The notes: generated by a model from the letters alone, not told the origin. A stretch of 64,000 bases of DNA from Thioalkalivibrio sp. ALE31 (GCF_000377405.1 NZ_KB905021.1:334038-398037); one strand, 5' to 3'; positions 52,699-63,691 are shown, counted from the stretch's first letter. Program-made: numbers and translations.

Positions 52699-55362
52699 AT
52701 GGACCCGAACGCGACCGAACACGATATCGACCCGCAGGAGACCCAGGAGTGGATCGACGCCCTGGCCTCCGTGCTGGAGACGGATGGCCCCGAGCGGGCG
52801 CATGCCCTCCTCGAGCGGCTGGTCGACAAGGCGCGCCGCAGCGGGGCTTACCTGCCGTACTCCGCCAATACCGCCTATGTGAACACCATCCCCACCCACC
52901 TGGAGCCCGAGTATCCGGGCGACGGCGCGGTGGAGCACCGCATCCGTTCCTACATCCGCTGGAACGCGATGGCCATGGTGGTCAAGGCCAACCGTGCCTC
53001 GGCCGAGCTGGGCGGGCATATCGCGACCTTCGCGTCCGCCGCCACGCTGTATGACGTCGGCTTCAACCACTTCTGGCATGCCCCGTCGCACGATCATGGT
53101 GGCGACCTGCTGTTTGCCCAGGGGCATTCCTCGCCGGGGATCTACGCCCGCGCGTTCATGGAGGGCCGCCTGAGCGAGGAGCAGCTGGACCACTTCCGTC
53201 GCGAGGTCGATGGCAAGGGCCTGTCCTCCTACCCGCATCCGTGGCTGATGCCGGACTTCTGGCAGTTCCCGACCGTGTCCATGGGCCTGGGCCCGATCAT
53301 GAGCATCTACCAGGCGCGTTTCATGCGCTATCTGCAGGATCGCGGCCTGGCGCAGACCGAGAACCGTCGCGTCTGGAGCTTTGTCGGCGACGGCGAGGTG
53401 GACGAGCCGGAGACCCTGGGCGCGATCACGCTGGCCTCGCGCGAGAAGCTGGACAACCTGACCTGGGTGGTGAACTGCAACCTGCAACGTCTGGACGGCC
53501 CGGTGCGTGGCAATGGCAAGATCGTGCAGGAGCTGGAGGCGATCTTCCGCGGTGCCGGCTGGAACGTGGTCAAGGTGCTGTGGGGTCGCTACTGGGACCC
53601 GCTGCTGGCCAAGGATACCGACGGGTTGCTGCAGAAACGCATGATGGAGGCGGTCGACGGCGACTACCAGAACTACAAGTCGCGCGACGGCGCCTACGTG
53701 CGCGAGCACTTCTTCGGCAAGTACCCCGAGCTCAAGCGCATGGTGGCCAACATGTCCGACGAGGACATCTGGCGCCTGAATCGCGGCGGCCATGACCCGG
53801 TGAAGGTCTATGCGGCCTACAAGGCGGCGGCTGAGCACAAGGGCCAGCCGACCGTGATCCTCGCGCACACGGTGAAGGGTTACGGCATGGGCGCGGCGGG
53901 CGAGGCGCAGAACCGCACCCACAGCCAGAAGAAGATGGACGCGGACGACATGAAGCAGTTCCGCGACCGCTTCAATATCCCGCTGTCGGACGAGCAGGTG
54001 GAGAGGGCCGAGTACATCAAGCCGGACCCCGACTCCGACGAGATGAAGTACATGCACGAGCGGCGCAAGGACCTCGGCGGCTACCTGCCGGTGCGCCGCC
54101 CGCTGGCCACCCCGCTGGAGATCCCGGGGCTGGATGCCTTCAATGGTCTGCTGGAGGCCTCCGGCGAGCGCGAGATGTCCACCACCATGGCCTTCGTGCG
54201 TCTGCTGACCCTGCTCGCGCGCGACAAGAAGATCGGCAAGAACATCGTCCCGATCGTGCCCGACGAGGCTCGTACCTTCGGCATGGAAGGGCTGTTCCGT
54301 CAGCTGGGGATCTACTCCTCGGTCGGCCAGCTCTACGAGCCGCAGGACAAGGACCAGGTGATGTATTACAAGGAGGACAAGAAGGGCCAGATCCTGGAAG
54401 AGGGGATCAACGAGGCCGGCTCCATGTCCTCCTGGATCGCGGCGGCCACCTCCTATTCCACGCATGGCGTGGCGATGGTGCCGTTCTACATCTTCTATTC
54501 GATGTTCGGCTTCCAGCGCGTCGGCGACCTGATCTGGGCCGCCGGCGACATGCGTGCCCGCGGCTTCCTGATGGGGGCGACTGCCGGGCGCACCACGCTG
54601 GCCGGCGAGGGCCTGCAGCACGATGACGGCCACAGCCTGATGATGGCCGCCAACGTGCCCAACTGCATCGCCTACGACCCGACCTTCGCCTTTGAGCTGG
54701 CGGTGATCGTGCAGGACGGCATGCGCCGCATGTACGCGGAGCAGCAGAGCGTCTTCTACTACATCACCGTGATGAACGAGAACTACCCGCAGCCGGCCAT
54801 GCCGAAGGGCGCCGAGGAAGGCATCCGCCGCGGCCTGTACCGGCTGCAGGCCGGCGGGCGCAAGAAAAAGAAGGTGCGCCTGCTGGGCTCCGGTACCATC
54901 CTGCGCGAGGCCATTGCCGCCGCCGAACTGCTGGACCAGGACTTCGGCGTGGCCGCCGAGGTCTGGAGCGCGACCAGCTTCAACGAACTGGCCCGCGACG
55001 GCCGCGATGCCGAGCGCCATGCGCGCCTGCACCCGGACGCCAAACCGCGCACATCCTGGGTGGAGGAATGCCTGGGTGATTCGGATGCGCCGGTGGTCGC
55101 CGCGACCGACTACGTGCAGGCCTATGCCGACCAGATCCGTGCCTTTGTGCCGGCCGACTACCGTGTGCTGGGGACCGACGGCTTCGGCCGTTCGGATACC
55201 CGCGCCGCGCTGCGCCGCCACTTCGAGGTGGATCGCTACCACATCGCGGTCACGGCCCTGAAGGCCCTGGCCGATGCCGGGACCGTCGAGGTCAAGACCG
55301 TGGCCGACGCGATCAAGAAGTACAAGATCGACGTCGAACGGCCCAACCCGTTGCAGGCCTGA
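52699..55362 (+). CDS. aceE: Pyruvate dehydrogenase E1 component, homodimeric type
   Basis: 887 residues from the ATG at 52699 (AGGGG site). Thiamine-diphosphate-dependent decarboxylase of pyruvate in the PDH complex. Markers: YLPYSANTAYVNTIPTHLEP, the TPP-binding stretch FVGDGEVDEPETLGAI with the GDG...N pattern (NLTWVVNCNLQRLDGPVRGN), and GLQHDDGHSLMMAANVPNC. Usual length about 885-890. First gene of aceE-aceF-lpd; no pdhR-like regulator is adjacent. Confidence 0.97.
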   Translation: MDPNATEHDIDPQETQEWIDALASVLETDGPERAHALLERLVDKARRSGAYLPYSANTAYVNTIPTHLEPEYPGDGAVEHRIRSYIRWNAMAMVVKANRASAELGGHIATFASAATLYDVGFNHFWHAPSHDHGGDLLFAQGHSSPGIYARAFMEGRLSEEQLDHFRREVDGKGLSSYPHPWLMPDFWQFPTVSMGLGPIMSIYQARFMRYLQDRGLAQTENRRVWSFVGDGEVDEPETLGAITLASREKLDNLTWVVNCNLQRLDGPVRGNGKIVQELEAIFRGAGWNVVKVLWGRYWDPLLAKDTDGLLQKRMMEAVDGDYQNYKSRDGAYVREHFFGKYPELKRMVANMSDEDIWRLNRGGHDPVKVYAAYKAAAEHKGQPTVILAHTVKGYGMGAAGEAQNRTHSQKKMDADDMKQFRDRFNIPLSDEQVERAEYIKPDPDSDEMKYMHERRKDLGGYLPVRRPLATPLEIPGLDAFNGLLEASGEREMSTTMAFVRLLTLLARDKKIGKNIVPIVPDEARTFGMEGLFRQLGIYSSVGQLYEPQDKDQVMYYKEDKKGQILEEGINEAGSMSSWIAAATSYSTHGVAMVPFYIFYSMFGFQRVGDLIWAAGDMRARGFLMGATAGRTTLAGEGLQHDDGHSLMMAANVPNCIAYDPTFAFELAVIVQDGMRRMYAEQQSVFYYITVMNENYPQPAMPKGAEEGIRRGLYRLQAGGRKKKKVRLLGSGTILREAIAAAELLDQDFGVAAEVWSATSFNELARDGRDAERHARLHPDAKPRTSWVEECLGDSDAPVVAATDYVQAYADQIRAFVPADYRVLGTDGFGRSDTRAALRRHFEVDRYHIAVTALKALADAGTVEVKTVADAIKKYKIDVERPNPLQA

Positions 55363-55390
55363 GGCCGCCGGACCCGAGGCAGGAGCAGAC

Positions 55391-56710
55391 ATGAGCAACA
55401 CGACTACTGTGCACGTCCCGGATATCGGCGACTTCAAGGACGTCGAGATCATCGAGGTCATCGTCAGCCCGGGGGACACCGTTTCCCCCGAGGACCCGCT
55501 GATCACGCTGGAATCCGACAAGGCCTCCATCGAGATCCCCGCCCCGCAGGGCGGCACCGTGAAGGCGCTGAAGGTAAAGGCCGGCGACCGCGTGAACGAG
55601 GGCGACCCGATCCTGGAACTGGAGCCCTCCGACGAGGGTGCCGCCGAGGACACCTCCGCCAAGGACGAGGCACCGAAGCAGGAAGCGTCGTCTTCCGCGG
55701 AAGCCCCGGCCGAGCCGGCCCCCGAGGCCGAGAAGTCGCAGCCTGCCCCGAAGGCCGCCGACCGGGCCGATCCGCGGCCGTCGCCCACCGAGCATATCCG
55801 CGACGAATCCGCCTTCCGCAAGGCCCATGCCTCGCCGGTAGTGCGCAAGTTCGCGCGCGAGCTGGGCGTGGACCTGAGCAAGGTCGAGGGTTCCGGGCGC
55901 AAGGGCCGCATCCTGCGCGAGGACGTGCAGGGCTTCGTCAAGCGCGCGTTGAGCCAGGGCGCCGGCGGTGGCCTGGGCGTGGAGCCGATGCCGGAGATCG
56001 ACTTCTCCGAGTTCGGTCCGATCGAGACCCAGCCGCTGTCGAAGATCAACAAGCTCACCGGCAAGAACCTGCACCGCAACTGGGTCACCGTCCCGCACGT
56101 CACCCAGTTCGACGAGGCGGACATCACCGAGCTCGAGGACTTCCGCAAGTCGCTGAAGGCCGAGTACGAGAAGAAGGGCGTGAAGGTCACCTTCCTGCCG
56201 TTTTTGATGAAGGCGGTGGTCTCCGCGCTCAAGCAGTACCCGCGCTTCAACGCCTCGCTGGATGCGACCGGCGAGAACCTGATCCTGAAGCAGTACTACA
56301 ACCTCGGCATCGCGGTGGACACGCCGGACGGTCTGGTCGTCCCGGTGGTGCGTGACGTCGACCGCAAGAGCCTGGTCGACATCGCCTCCGAGCTGATGGA
56401 CCTGTCTCAGCGCGCCCGCGACAAGAAGCTCAAGCCGGCGGACATGCAGGGCGGCTGCCTGACCATCTCCAGCCTCGGCGGGATCGGCGGGACCCAGTTC
56501 ACCCCGATCGTGAATGCCCCCGAGGTCGCGATCCTCGGCGTGTCGCGCTCCAGCATGAAGCCGGTGTGGAACGGCAAGGAGTTCGAGCCGCGCCTGATCC
56601 TGCCGCTGGCGCTGTCGTACGATCACCGGGTGATCGACGGGGCCCTGGGCGCGCGCTTTGCCACCACGCTGAGCGCATTGCTGTCCGACATGCGCCGCAT
56701 GCTTCTGTAA
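55391..56710 (+). CDS. aceF: Dihydrolipoamide acetyltransferase (PDH E2)
   Basis: 439 residues. One N-terminal lipoyl domain (about residues 8-80) with lipoylated Lys in TLESDKASIEIP. An Ala/Glu/Pro linker follows, then the E1/E3-binding domain ASPVVRKFARELGVDLSKV, and a catalytic domain ending with the active-site His motif SYDHRVIDGALGARF. E. coli AceF has three lipoyl domains; here there is one in E2 and another in Lpd. ATG follows CAGGAG. The linker is long and acidic. Confidence 0.96.
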   Translation: MSNTTTVHVPDIGDFKDVEIIEVIVSPGDTVSPEDPLITLESDKASIEIPAPQGGTVKALKVKAGDRVNEGDPILELEPSDEGAAEDTSAKDEAPKQEASSSAEAPAEPAPEAEKSQPAPKAADRADPRPSPTEHIRDESAFRKAHASPVVRKFARELGVDLSKVEGSGRKGRILREDVQGFVKRALSQGAGGGLGVEPMPEIDFSEFGPIETQPLSKINKLTGKNLHRNWVTVPHVTQFDEADITELEDFRKSLKAEYEKKGVKVTFLPFLMKAVVSALKQYPRFNASLDATGENLILKQYYNLGIAVDTPDGLVVPVVRDVDRKSLVDIASELMDLSQRARDKKLKPADMQGGCLTISSLGGIGGTQFTPIVNAPEVAILGVSRSSMKPVWNGKEFEPRLILPLALSYDHRVIDGALGARFATTLSALLSDMRRMLL

Positions 56711-56734
56711 TTGAATTCTTACCGGAGTGACTGG

Positions 56735-58516
56735 ATGAGCCAGACCAAGACCATCGAGGTCCCGGATATCGGGGATTTCAAGGACGTCGAGATCATCGAG
56801 GTCCTGGTGCAGCCGGGCAGCGAGATCGCGCCGGAAGACCCGCTGATCACGCTGGAGTCCGACAAGGCGACCATCGACGTGCCTGCCCCCGAGGCCGGCA
56901 CCGTGAAGAAGCTGCACGTGAAGGTCGGGGACAAGGTGTCCCAAGGCAGCAAGCTCCTGGACCTTGAGGCCAGCGGCGCGGCCGCGGAAAGCGATGACAC
57001 CCCCGCATCGGGCGGCGACAAGGCCGAATCCGCCAAGGCGGAATCCGCTGCCGAGAGTGCGCCGAAGAAGGAGGCGCCCAAGGCCGCTGCCGACCCGAAC
57101 ACCGACAGTCAGTGCCAGGTACTGGTGCTGGGCTCCGGCCCCGGCGGCTACACCGCCGCCTTCCGCGCCGCCGATCTGGGGCTGGACGTGGTGATGGTCG
57201 AACGCTACCCGGTGATCGGCGGCGTGTGCCTGAACGTTGGCTGCATCCCGTCCAAGGCGTTGCTGCATGCCGGCGAGGTGCTGCACGAGGCCGAGCGCTT
57301 TGCCGCGCTGGGTATCAAGTTCGGCGAGCCGGAGATCGATCTCGACGGCCTGCGCGGCTACAAGGGCAACGCGGTCAAGAAGCTGACCGGCGGCCTGAAG
57401 CAGCTGTGCAAGCAGCGCAAGGTGCGCGTGGTGCAGGGTGTGGGCGAATTCGTCGGCGCCAACAGCATCGCGGTGGAGGGTGACGAGGGCCGCGAGGTGA
57501 TCGGTTTCGAGCACGCGATCATTGCGGTCGGCTCGCAGGCGATCAAGCTGCCGGGCTTCCCCTGGGACGACGAGCGGGTCATGGATTCCACCGACGCCCT
57601 GGACCTGGCCGAGATCCCCAAGCGCATGCTGGTGGTCGGCGGCGGCATCATCGGTCTGGAAATGGCCTGTGTGTACGAGGCGCTGGGCTCCAGGGTCACG
57701 GTGGTGGAGCTGTCCGACACCCTGATGCCGGGCGCGGACCGCGACATCGTGCGCCCGTTCGAGAAGCGCGCGAAGAAGCGTTTCGAGAACATCTTCCTCA
57801 AGAGCAAGGTGACCGAGGCCAAGGCCACCAAGGCCGGGATCGTCTGCCAGTTCGAGGGCGAGGCCAAGGGCCTGCCGGAAGAGGACACCTTCGACCGGGT
57901 GCTGGTCGCCGTGGGTCGCAGCCCGAACGGGGCCAAGATCAAGGCCGAGGCGGCCGGCGTGCAGGTGACCGATCGCGGTTTCATCGAGGTCGACAGCCAG
58001 CAGCGCACCAACGTCGAGCATATCTTCGCCATCGGCGACGTGGTCGGCCAGCCGATGCTGGCGCACAAGGCCACCCACGAGGGCAAGGTCGCGGCCGAGG
58101 TGATCGCCGGGCACAAGGTGCACTTCGATGCCCGCGCGATCCCGTCCGTTGCCTATACCCACCCCGAGGTCGCCTGGATGGGCGTGACCGAGGAGCAGGC
58201 CAAGGCCGACGGCATCGAATACACCAAGGGCGTGTTCCCCTGGGCTGCCTCCGGCCGCGCGATCGCGCTGGGCGCGGAGGACGGCCTGACCAAACTGCTG
58301 TTCGACGCGGATGGCCGCGTGATCGGAGCCGGCATCGTGGGCCCGTCCGCCGGCGACCTGATCGGCGAAGCGATGCTGGCGCTGGAGATGGGCGCCGAGG
58401 CCGAGGACATCGGCCTGACCGTGCACCCGCACCCGACGCTCAGCGAGACCGTGGCCTTTGCCGCCGAGGTCGCGCACGGCTCGATCACCGACATCCTGCC
58501 GCCGAAGAAGCGCTAG
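56735..58516 (+). CDS. lpd: Dihydrolipoamide dehydrogenase with N-terminal lipoyl domain (PDH E3)
   Basis: 593 residues, about 120 more than a plain Lpd because a lipoyl domain is fused at the N-terminus (lipoyl Lys in TLESDKATIDVP). It closely resembles the AceF lipoyl domain, including PDIGDFKDVEIIEV. A flexible Ala/Glu/Ser-rich linker follows, then the flavoprotein: FAD site LGSGPGGYTAAFRAADLGLD, redox disulfide GGVCLNVGCIPSKALL, NAD site VGGGIIGLEMACVYEALGS and the catalytic His-Glu pair HPHPTLSE. Known in some beta- and gammaproteobacteria and Neisseria. Confidence 0.96.
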   Translation: MSQTKTIEVPDIGDFKDVEIIEVLVQPGSEIAPEDPLITLESDKATIDVPAPEAGTVKKLHVKVGDKVSQGSKLLDLEASGAAAESDDTPASGGDKAESAKAESAAESAPKKEAPKAAADPNTDSQCQVLVLGSGPGGYTAAFRAADLGLDVVMVERYPVIGGVCLNVGCIPSKALLHAGEVLHEAERFAALGIKFGEPEIDLDGLRGYKGNAVKKLTGGLKQLCKQRKVRVVQGVGEFVGANSIAVEGDEGREVIGFEHAIIAVGSQAIKLPGFPWDDERVMDSTDALDLAEIPKRMLVVGGGIIGLEMACVYEALGSRVTVVELSDTLMPGADRDIVRPFEKRAKKRFENIFLKSKVTEAKATKAGIVCQFEGEAKGLPEEDTFDRVLVAVGRSPNGAKIKAEAAGVQVTDRGFIEVDSQQRTNVEHIFAIGDVVGQPMLAHKATHEGKVAAEVIAGHKVHFDARAIPSVAYTHPEVAWMGVTEEQAKADGIEYTKGVFPWAASGRAIALGAEDGLTKLLFDADGRVIGAGIVGPSAGDLIGEAMLALEMGAEAEDIGLTVHPHPTLSETVAFAAEVAHGSITDILPPKKR

Positions 58517-58522
58517 CCGGCC

Positions 58523-59503
58523 ATGGCCGGCCTGCGCCAGTGGCTGCGTCGTGCGCTCCCGGGCCTCCTGGTACTGGGGGCCGGCATGGCCACGGCGGGC
58601 GCCGGGCCCTACAGCGAGCCGCTGGAGCACAGTGACTGGCAGTTGACCGAGGGCGATGCGAGCTGCCGCATGGAACAGACGGTCCGTCATGGCGGCGTCC
58701 TGCGCTTCGAGGCCCGGCCGGGCCTGATGACCGCGGCGTTCTGGGAGGCCCCCTATCCGATGCCGCCGGGTAGTGCACCGCGTCTGCGAACCGGTGCCCC
58801 GGAGTGGCTGCGTCCTGCGACCGAGGCCCCGCTGGACCTGCAACTGCAGGCGCGTGACGATCGCCTGTTCCGTGTGCCCCCGGCCTTCGCCCAGCCGCTG
58901 AAGGCGCGTCTGCTGGCGGGGCACGACGTGCGCATCGACTTCCCGGACGGGGATGATGCCGTGCATTTCCGGGGCATCCGCTTCGCCCGGCGGGCCCACG
59001 ACTTCCGCGCCTGCTACGGCGAGCACGCTGCGCCCGCGGCGACGCCGGAGGCGGGCGCGCTGGACCGCTGGAGCGTCTATTTCGAAACGGGCCGCCACCG
59101 CCTCGATGCCGAGGCACAGGAGGTCCTGAAACGGGCGGCGCGTGCGCTGGTGGGCGCCGATGCCCCCCGCATACGGGTGGTGGGCTGGACGGACGCCGCC
59201 GGCCCGCTGGAGATCAACCGCCCCTTGAGCCGCAACCGTGCCGAGGCGGTGCGCGATGCCCTGGTGGACGAGGGGGTGCCGGTCACAGGGATCGAGATCC
59301 AGGCCCCGGGCGTCGATCCGGCCGCGGAGGGTGCCCGTCAGGCCTCGCGCCGCAGCGATATCTGGTGGCTGGATACTGGCGGGCCGAGTGTGGATGGCCC
59401 AGCGGCCGCGCCGCGGCCCTCCGGCTCTTCGGAGGGCGCTGACGGGCGCGGTTTGGGCCCCGAAGAGGATCCGTCCGCACCGTCCGCGACCCCGGCGTGG
59501 TAG
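58523..59503 (+). CDS. OmpA-domain protein with MotY-like N-terminal domain
   Basis: 326 residues. Signal peptide (LPGLLVLGAGMATAG). N-terminal domain (about residues 30-175) with PYSEPLEHSDWQLTEGDASC and the ending RRAHDFRACYGEH, which resembles the MotY N-terminal domain (YxxPxxxSxW..., later DC pair). C-terminal OmpA domain (VYFETGRHRLDAEAQEVL, VVGWTDAAGPLEINRPLSRN, NRAEAVRDALVDEG). It ends in a low-complexity Pro/Ser/Gly tail. MotY of sodium-driven flagella forms the T-ring; no flagellar genes lie here, so a peptidoglycan-tethered envelope role is all I can claim. It starts 6 bases after lpd. Confidence 0.7.
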   Translation: MAGLRQWLRRALPGLLVLGAGMATAGAGPYSEPLEHSDWQLTEGDASCRMEQTVRHGGVLRFEARPGLMTAAFWEAPYPMPPGSAPRLRTGAPEWLRPATEAPLDLQLQARDDRLFRVPPAFAQPLKARLLAGHDVRIDFPDGDDAVHFRGIRFARRAHDFRACYGEHAAPAATPEAGALDRWSVYFETGRHRLDAEAQEVLKRAARALVGADAPRIRVVGWTDAAGPLEINRPLSRNRAEAVRDALVDEGVPVTGIEIQAPGVDPAAEGARQASRRSDIWWLDTGGPSVDGPAAAPRPSGSSEGADGRGLGPEEDPSAPSATPAW

Positions 59504-59560
59504 TGACGCCGGTTACGAAAACGACTATATCTTCACGTTAAGACAAGGATTGGCATTCTT

Positions 59561-60784
<1,224 letters not shown>

Positions 60785-60785
60785 C

Positions 60786-62810
60786 ATGACGGCACCCGGT
60801 CGTCAGTACCTGCAACCCAGGAGCGCCCCGCGCAGGTGCTTCGGGGCCGGGTGGCTGGGGCTGGCGGGCCTGTTGCTGGCGGTCCTCGGCGGTCTCGTCC
60901 CGTTCGCGGCCGGGGCCATGGACGAGGGCGACCCCGCCGCCGAAGGGCAGCGCATGGTCCTGGGTGTGCTGGCCCACCGCGGCGACGACGTCGCCCGCAG
61001 TCGCTGGACGCCGTTTGTCGAATACCTGACAGAGCAGGTGGACGGCGCGAGCTTCGAGCTGGAACCTGTGGACAACGACGCGTTGCAGGCGGCGGTGGCG
61101 GAGGCGCGCTTCGACCTGATCCTGACCAACAGCGGTTCCTACGTGATGCTGGAACAGCAGCACGGGATCTCGCGGATCGCCACCATGCAGCCGCGCCAGG
61201 TGGGCCGTGACGAGGATCGCTTTGGGGCGGTCGTGATCGCGCGGGCTGACCGCGAAGACCTGGTGGAGCTGGACGACCTGCGCGGGCAGCGCCTGTCCGC
61301 CGTGCACCCGGATGCCTTCGGGGGCTGGTGGATGACCTGGCGCGAGTTGCAGGCGGCCGGTCTGGACGTCGAGGCGGATCTGGCGTCGCTGGTGTTTACC
61401 GGCTTCCCGGTCAGCCGCGGCCTGGACTGGGTGCTGCAGGGCGAGGTCGATGCCGCGACCTTCCGTACCGGTATCCTGGAGGATCTCGAGGCCCGAGGAG
61501 ATCCGCGGGTCGATCAGGTCCGGGTGGTCGGCGAGCGCGCCTTCCCGTCGTTCGGCTATCGTTCCAGCACCCGCCTGTACCCCGAGTGGCCGCTGGCGAT
61601 GCGCGGCGATCTGGATGCCGGCCTGGCCCACGCGATCCTGTTGGCGACCCTTTCCCTGGACGAGAGCCACCCGGTGAGCCGGGCGGCCGGGATCGGCGGC
61701 TGGGCCGCGCCCCGTTCCTACGAGGACGTGCACGGGCTGATGTACGAGCTGGGGGTGGGGCTGTACGCCCCGCAGCCCTTCGACATCCTGGCCTGGCTGC
61801 GCGCCCATCTACTGTGGCTGGTCTCGGCGCTGGCGGCGGTTGCGCTGCTGGCGCTGCTGTATGTCTCGCGGGTACATGCCCGGGTGCGCCGCTCCGGGCA
61901 CAATCTGGAGCGCAGCCTGGAGGCGATTCCGGACGCGGTCATCACCCTGGATGCCCATGGCGGAATCGCCTACATCAACTCGGCCGCCCGCGAGCTGGCG
62001 GGGCTGAACCGCGATCAGGTGCTGGGTTGCTCCCTTGACCAGCTCCTCGACCTGCGCGAGCTGGGCAGCAATCGCCCGCTGTTGCCGGACAACGCCCGGG
62101 GCGAACGGCTCGACCAGGCCCTGGGAGAACGCTCGGATGCGCGCCTGGTCCGGCGCGACGGGCATGAACTGATCGTGCGCATCGCCCGCACGGCCCTGGA
62201 TCCGGTCGCCGGCAGTTCGGTCCGTACCTTGCTGGTGCTGACGGACGTGTCCGAGGAGCGCCGGCTGGTCGACCGCCTGGTGCACGAGGCCAGCCACGAT
62301 GGCCTGACCGGCCTGCTGAACCGGCGCGCCTTCGAGCGCGAACTGGAGATCGCGATGCACGCGGCCCGCGAGAATCGCGCGGTGGCCAGCCTGTTGCTGG
62401 TGGACCTCGACTACTTCAAGGAGGTCAACGACCGTCATGGACACCGCGTGGGCGACGACCTGCTGCGTCAGGTGGCCCATGTCCTGCGCCAGTTGACCCG
62501 CGGCCATGATGCCGTGGCGCGGATCGGGGGCGACGAATTTGCGATCATTGCCCGTGACACCAACGCCGAGTATGGGCGTATTCTTGGTCAGCGCATCTGC
62601 TCGGCCCTCGGTGACCGGCCGTTGCAGGTCGAAGCACGTGACGTCACCATTGGCGCATCGGTAGGCGTGGTCGAGCTGGGGCCCGATATCCCCGGCGTGG
62701 ACGAGGCGTTCGTCGCCGCCGACCGGGCCTGCTACCACGCCAAGGATCAGGGTCGCGGCCAGGTCGGGCTCGCGCGCAAGGCGGATATCCATCCGATTGC
62801 CGGATCCTGA
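60786..62810 (+). CDS. Diguanylate cyclase with periplasmic PhnD-like sensor, PAS and GGDEF domains
   Basis: 674 residues. An N-terminal hydrophobic segment (WLGLAGLLLAVLGGLVPFAA) leads to a PhnD-like periplasmic binding domain (about residues 55-330: LGVLAHRGDDVARSRWTPFV, LILTNSGSYVML, VDAATFRTGILE). A second membrane segment (about 345-365) follows, then a PAS domain (SLEAIPDAVITLDAHGGIAYI). The C-terminal GGDEF domain has an intact active loop RIGGDEFAIIA after HDGLTGLLNRRAFEREL. It should make cyclic di-GMP in response to a periplasmic ligand. No EAL domain. argG is directly upstream. Confidence 0.9.
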   Translation: MTAPGRQYLQPRSAPRRCFGAGWLGLAGLLLAVLGGLVPFAAGAMDEGDPAAEGQRMVLGVLAHRGDDVARSRWTPFVEYLTEQVDGASFELEPVDNDALQAAVAEARFDLILTNSGSYVMLEQQHGISRIATMQPRQVGRDEDRFGAVVIARADREDLVELDDLRGQRLSAVHPDAFGGWWMTWRELQAAGLDVEADLASLVFTGFPVSRGLDWVLQGEVDAATFRTGILEDLEARGDPRVDQVRVVGERAFPSFGYRSSTRLYPEWPLAMRGDLDAGLAHAILLATLSLDESHPVSRAAGIGGWAAPRSYEDVHGLMYELGVGLYAPQPFDILAWLRAHLLWLVSALAAVALLALLYVSRVHARVRRSGHNLERSLEAIPDAVITLDAHGGIAYINSAARELAGLNRDQVLGCSLDQLLDLRELGSNRPLLPDNARGERLDQALGERSDARLVRRDGHELIVRIARTALDPVAGSSVRTLLVLTDVSEERRLVDRLVHEASHDGLTGLLNRRAFERELEIAMHAARENRAVASLLLVDLDYFKEVNDRHGHRVGDDLLRQVAHVLRQLTRGHDAVARIGGDEFAIIARDTNAEYGRILGQRICSALGDRPLQVEARDVTIGASVGVVELGPDIPGVDEAFVAADRACYHAKDQGRGQVGLARKADIHPIAGS

Positions 62811-62902
62811 GGGCGATCCGGTACCGGCCTGCGCGGAACGGCTTCGTGCCGGCGCGGTCCCTGCGACACCGGTGCGGCGCCGGTTCGAAAGAAAGGAATT
62901 AC

Positions 62903-63691
62903 ATGTCCATTGTCTCCCGCTTGCGACCGGGCCTGCTGGCCCTGATGTTTCTTGGCCTGACCGGCTGCGCCACGGTGCCCAGCGAGGACCGTCACCCGGA
63001 TGATCCCTGGGAGTCCTACAACCGCGCCGTGTTCGAGTTCAACCAGGACTTCGACGAGTCCCTGCTGCGGCCCGCGGCGGTACAGTACCGGCGTCTTCCG
63101 CAACCGGTACAGACCGGGGTTGGCAACTTCTTTTCCAATCTCAACGACTTCACGGTCCTGTTCAACAACCTGTTGCAGGGCAACCTGGAGAATGCCGCGT
63201 CGGACACTGGGCGCATCATGTTCAACACGACCTTCGGGCTGTTCGGACTGATCGACGTGGCGTCGCCAATGGGGCTGGACAAGAACAACGAGGACTTCGG
63301 CCAGACTCTGGGCGCCTGGGGCGTGGCCCGTGGCCCCTACCTGCAACTGCCCTTCCTCGGACCGAGCACGGCGCGGGATGCCCCGGCGCGGCTGGTGGAT
63401 GGCTACACCAGCCCGCTCTATCACACTAACCTGCGCGACGATCACACGGGGTGGTGGATCGGCCTGATCGCGCTGGACGTGGTCGACATGCGCGCCGGTC
63501 TGATCTCCACCGAGCGCATGCTGGCGCAGTTGTCCGATGACCCCTATATCGCGATGCGCCAGGGCTACCTGCAGCGCCGCGACTTCCTGGTGCGGGGCGG
63601 CATGGGGGACGAAGAGGCCGGTGCCATGCTGGACGAGCTGGAAGAACTCGAGGCGCTGGAGGCCATGGAGGCCGAGGAGCAGGGGCGTTGA
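62903..63691 (+). CDS. mlaA: Phospholipid-binding lipoprotein MlaA (VacJ)
   Basis: 262 residues from the ATG at 62903 (AAAGGA upstream). Lipoprotein signal with lipobox LTGC at about residues 18-21. Typical MlaA sequence: DPWESYNRAVFEFNQDFDE, NFFSNLNDFTVLFNNLLQG, FNTTFGLFGLIDVASPMGL and NEDFGQTLGAWGVARGPYLQ. It removes misplaced phospholipids from the outer leaflet as part of Mla. An acidic C-terminal tail (ELEELEALEAMEAEEQ) is present. No mlaBCDEF genes are in the window. Confidence 0.95.
   Translation: MSIVSRLRPGLLALMFLGLTGCATVPSEDRHPDDPWESYNRAVFEFNQDFDESLLRPAAVQYRRLPQPVQTGVGNFFSNLNDFTVLFNNLLQGNLENAASDTGRIMFNTTFGLFGLIDVASPMGLDKNNEDFGQTLGAWGVARGPYLQLPFLGPSTARDAPARLVDGYTSPLYHTNLRDDHTGWWIGLIALDVVDMRAGLISTERMLAQLSDDPYIAMRQGYLQRRDFLVRGGMGDEEAGAMLDELEELEALEAMEAEEQGR

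Noticed and set aside
52684-59098. Very long antisense open frames (for example 1188 and 1261 codons) opposite aceE, aceF and lpd
   Set aside because: They mirror the strongly conserved plus-strand genes. In GC-rich DNA, stop-free antisense frames are common, and they contain no recognisable motifs.
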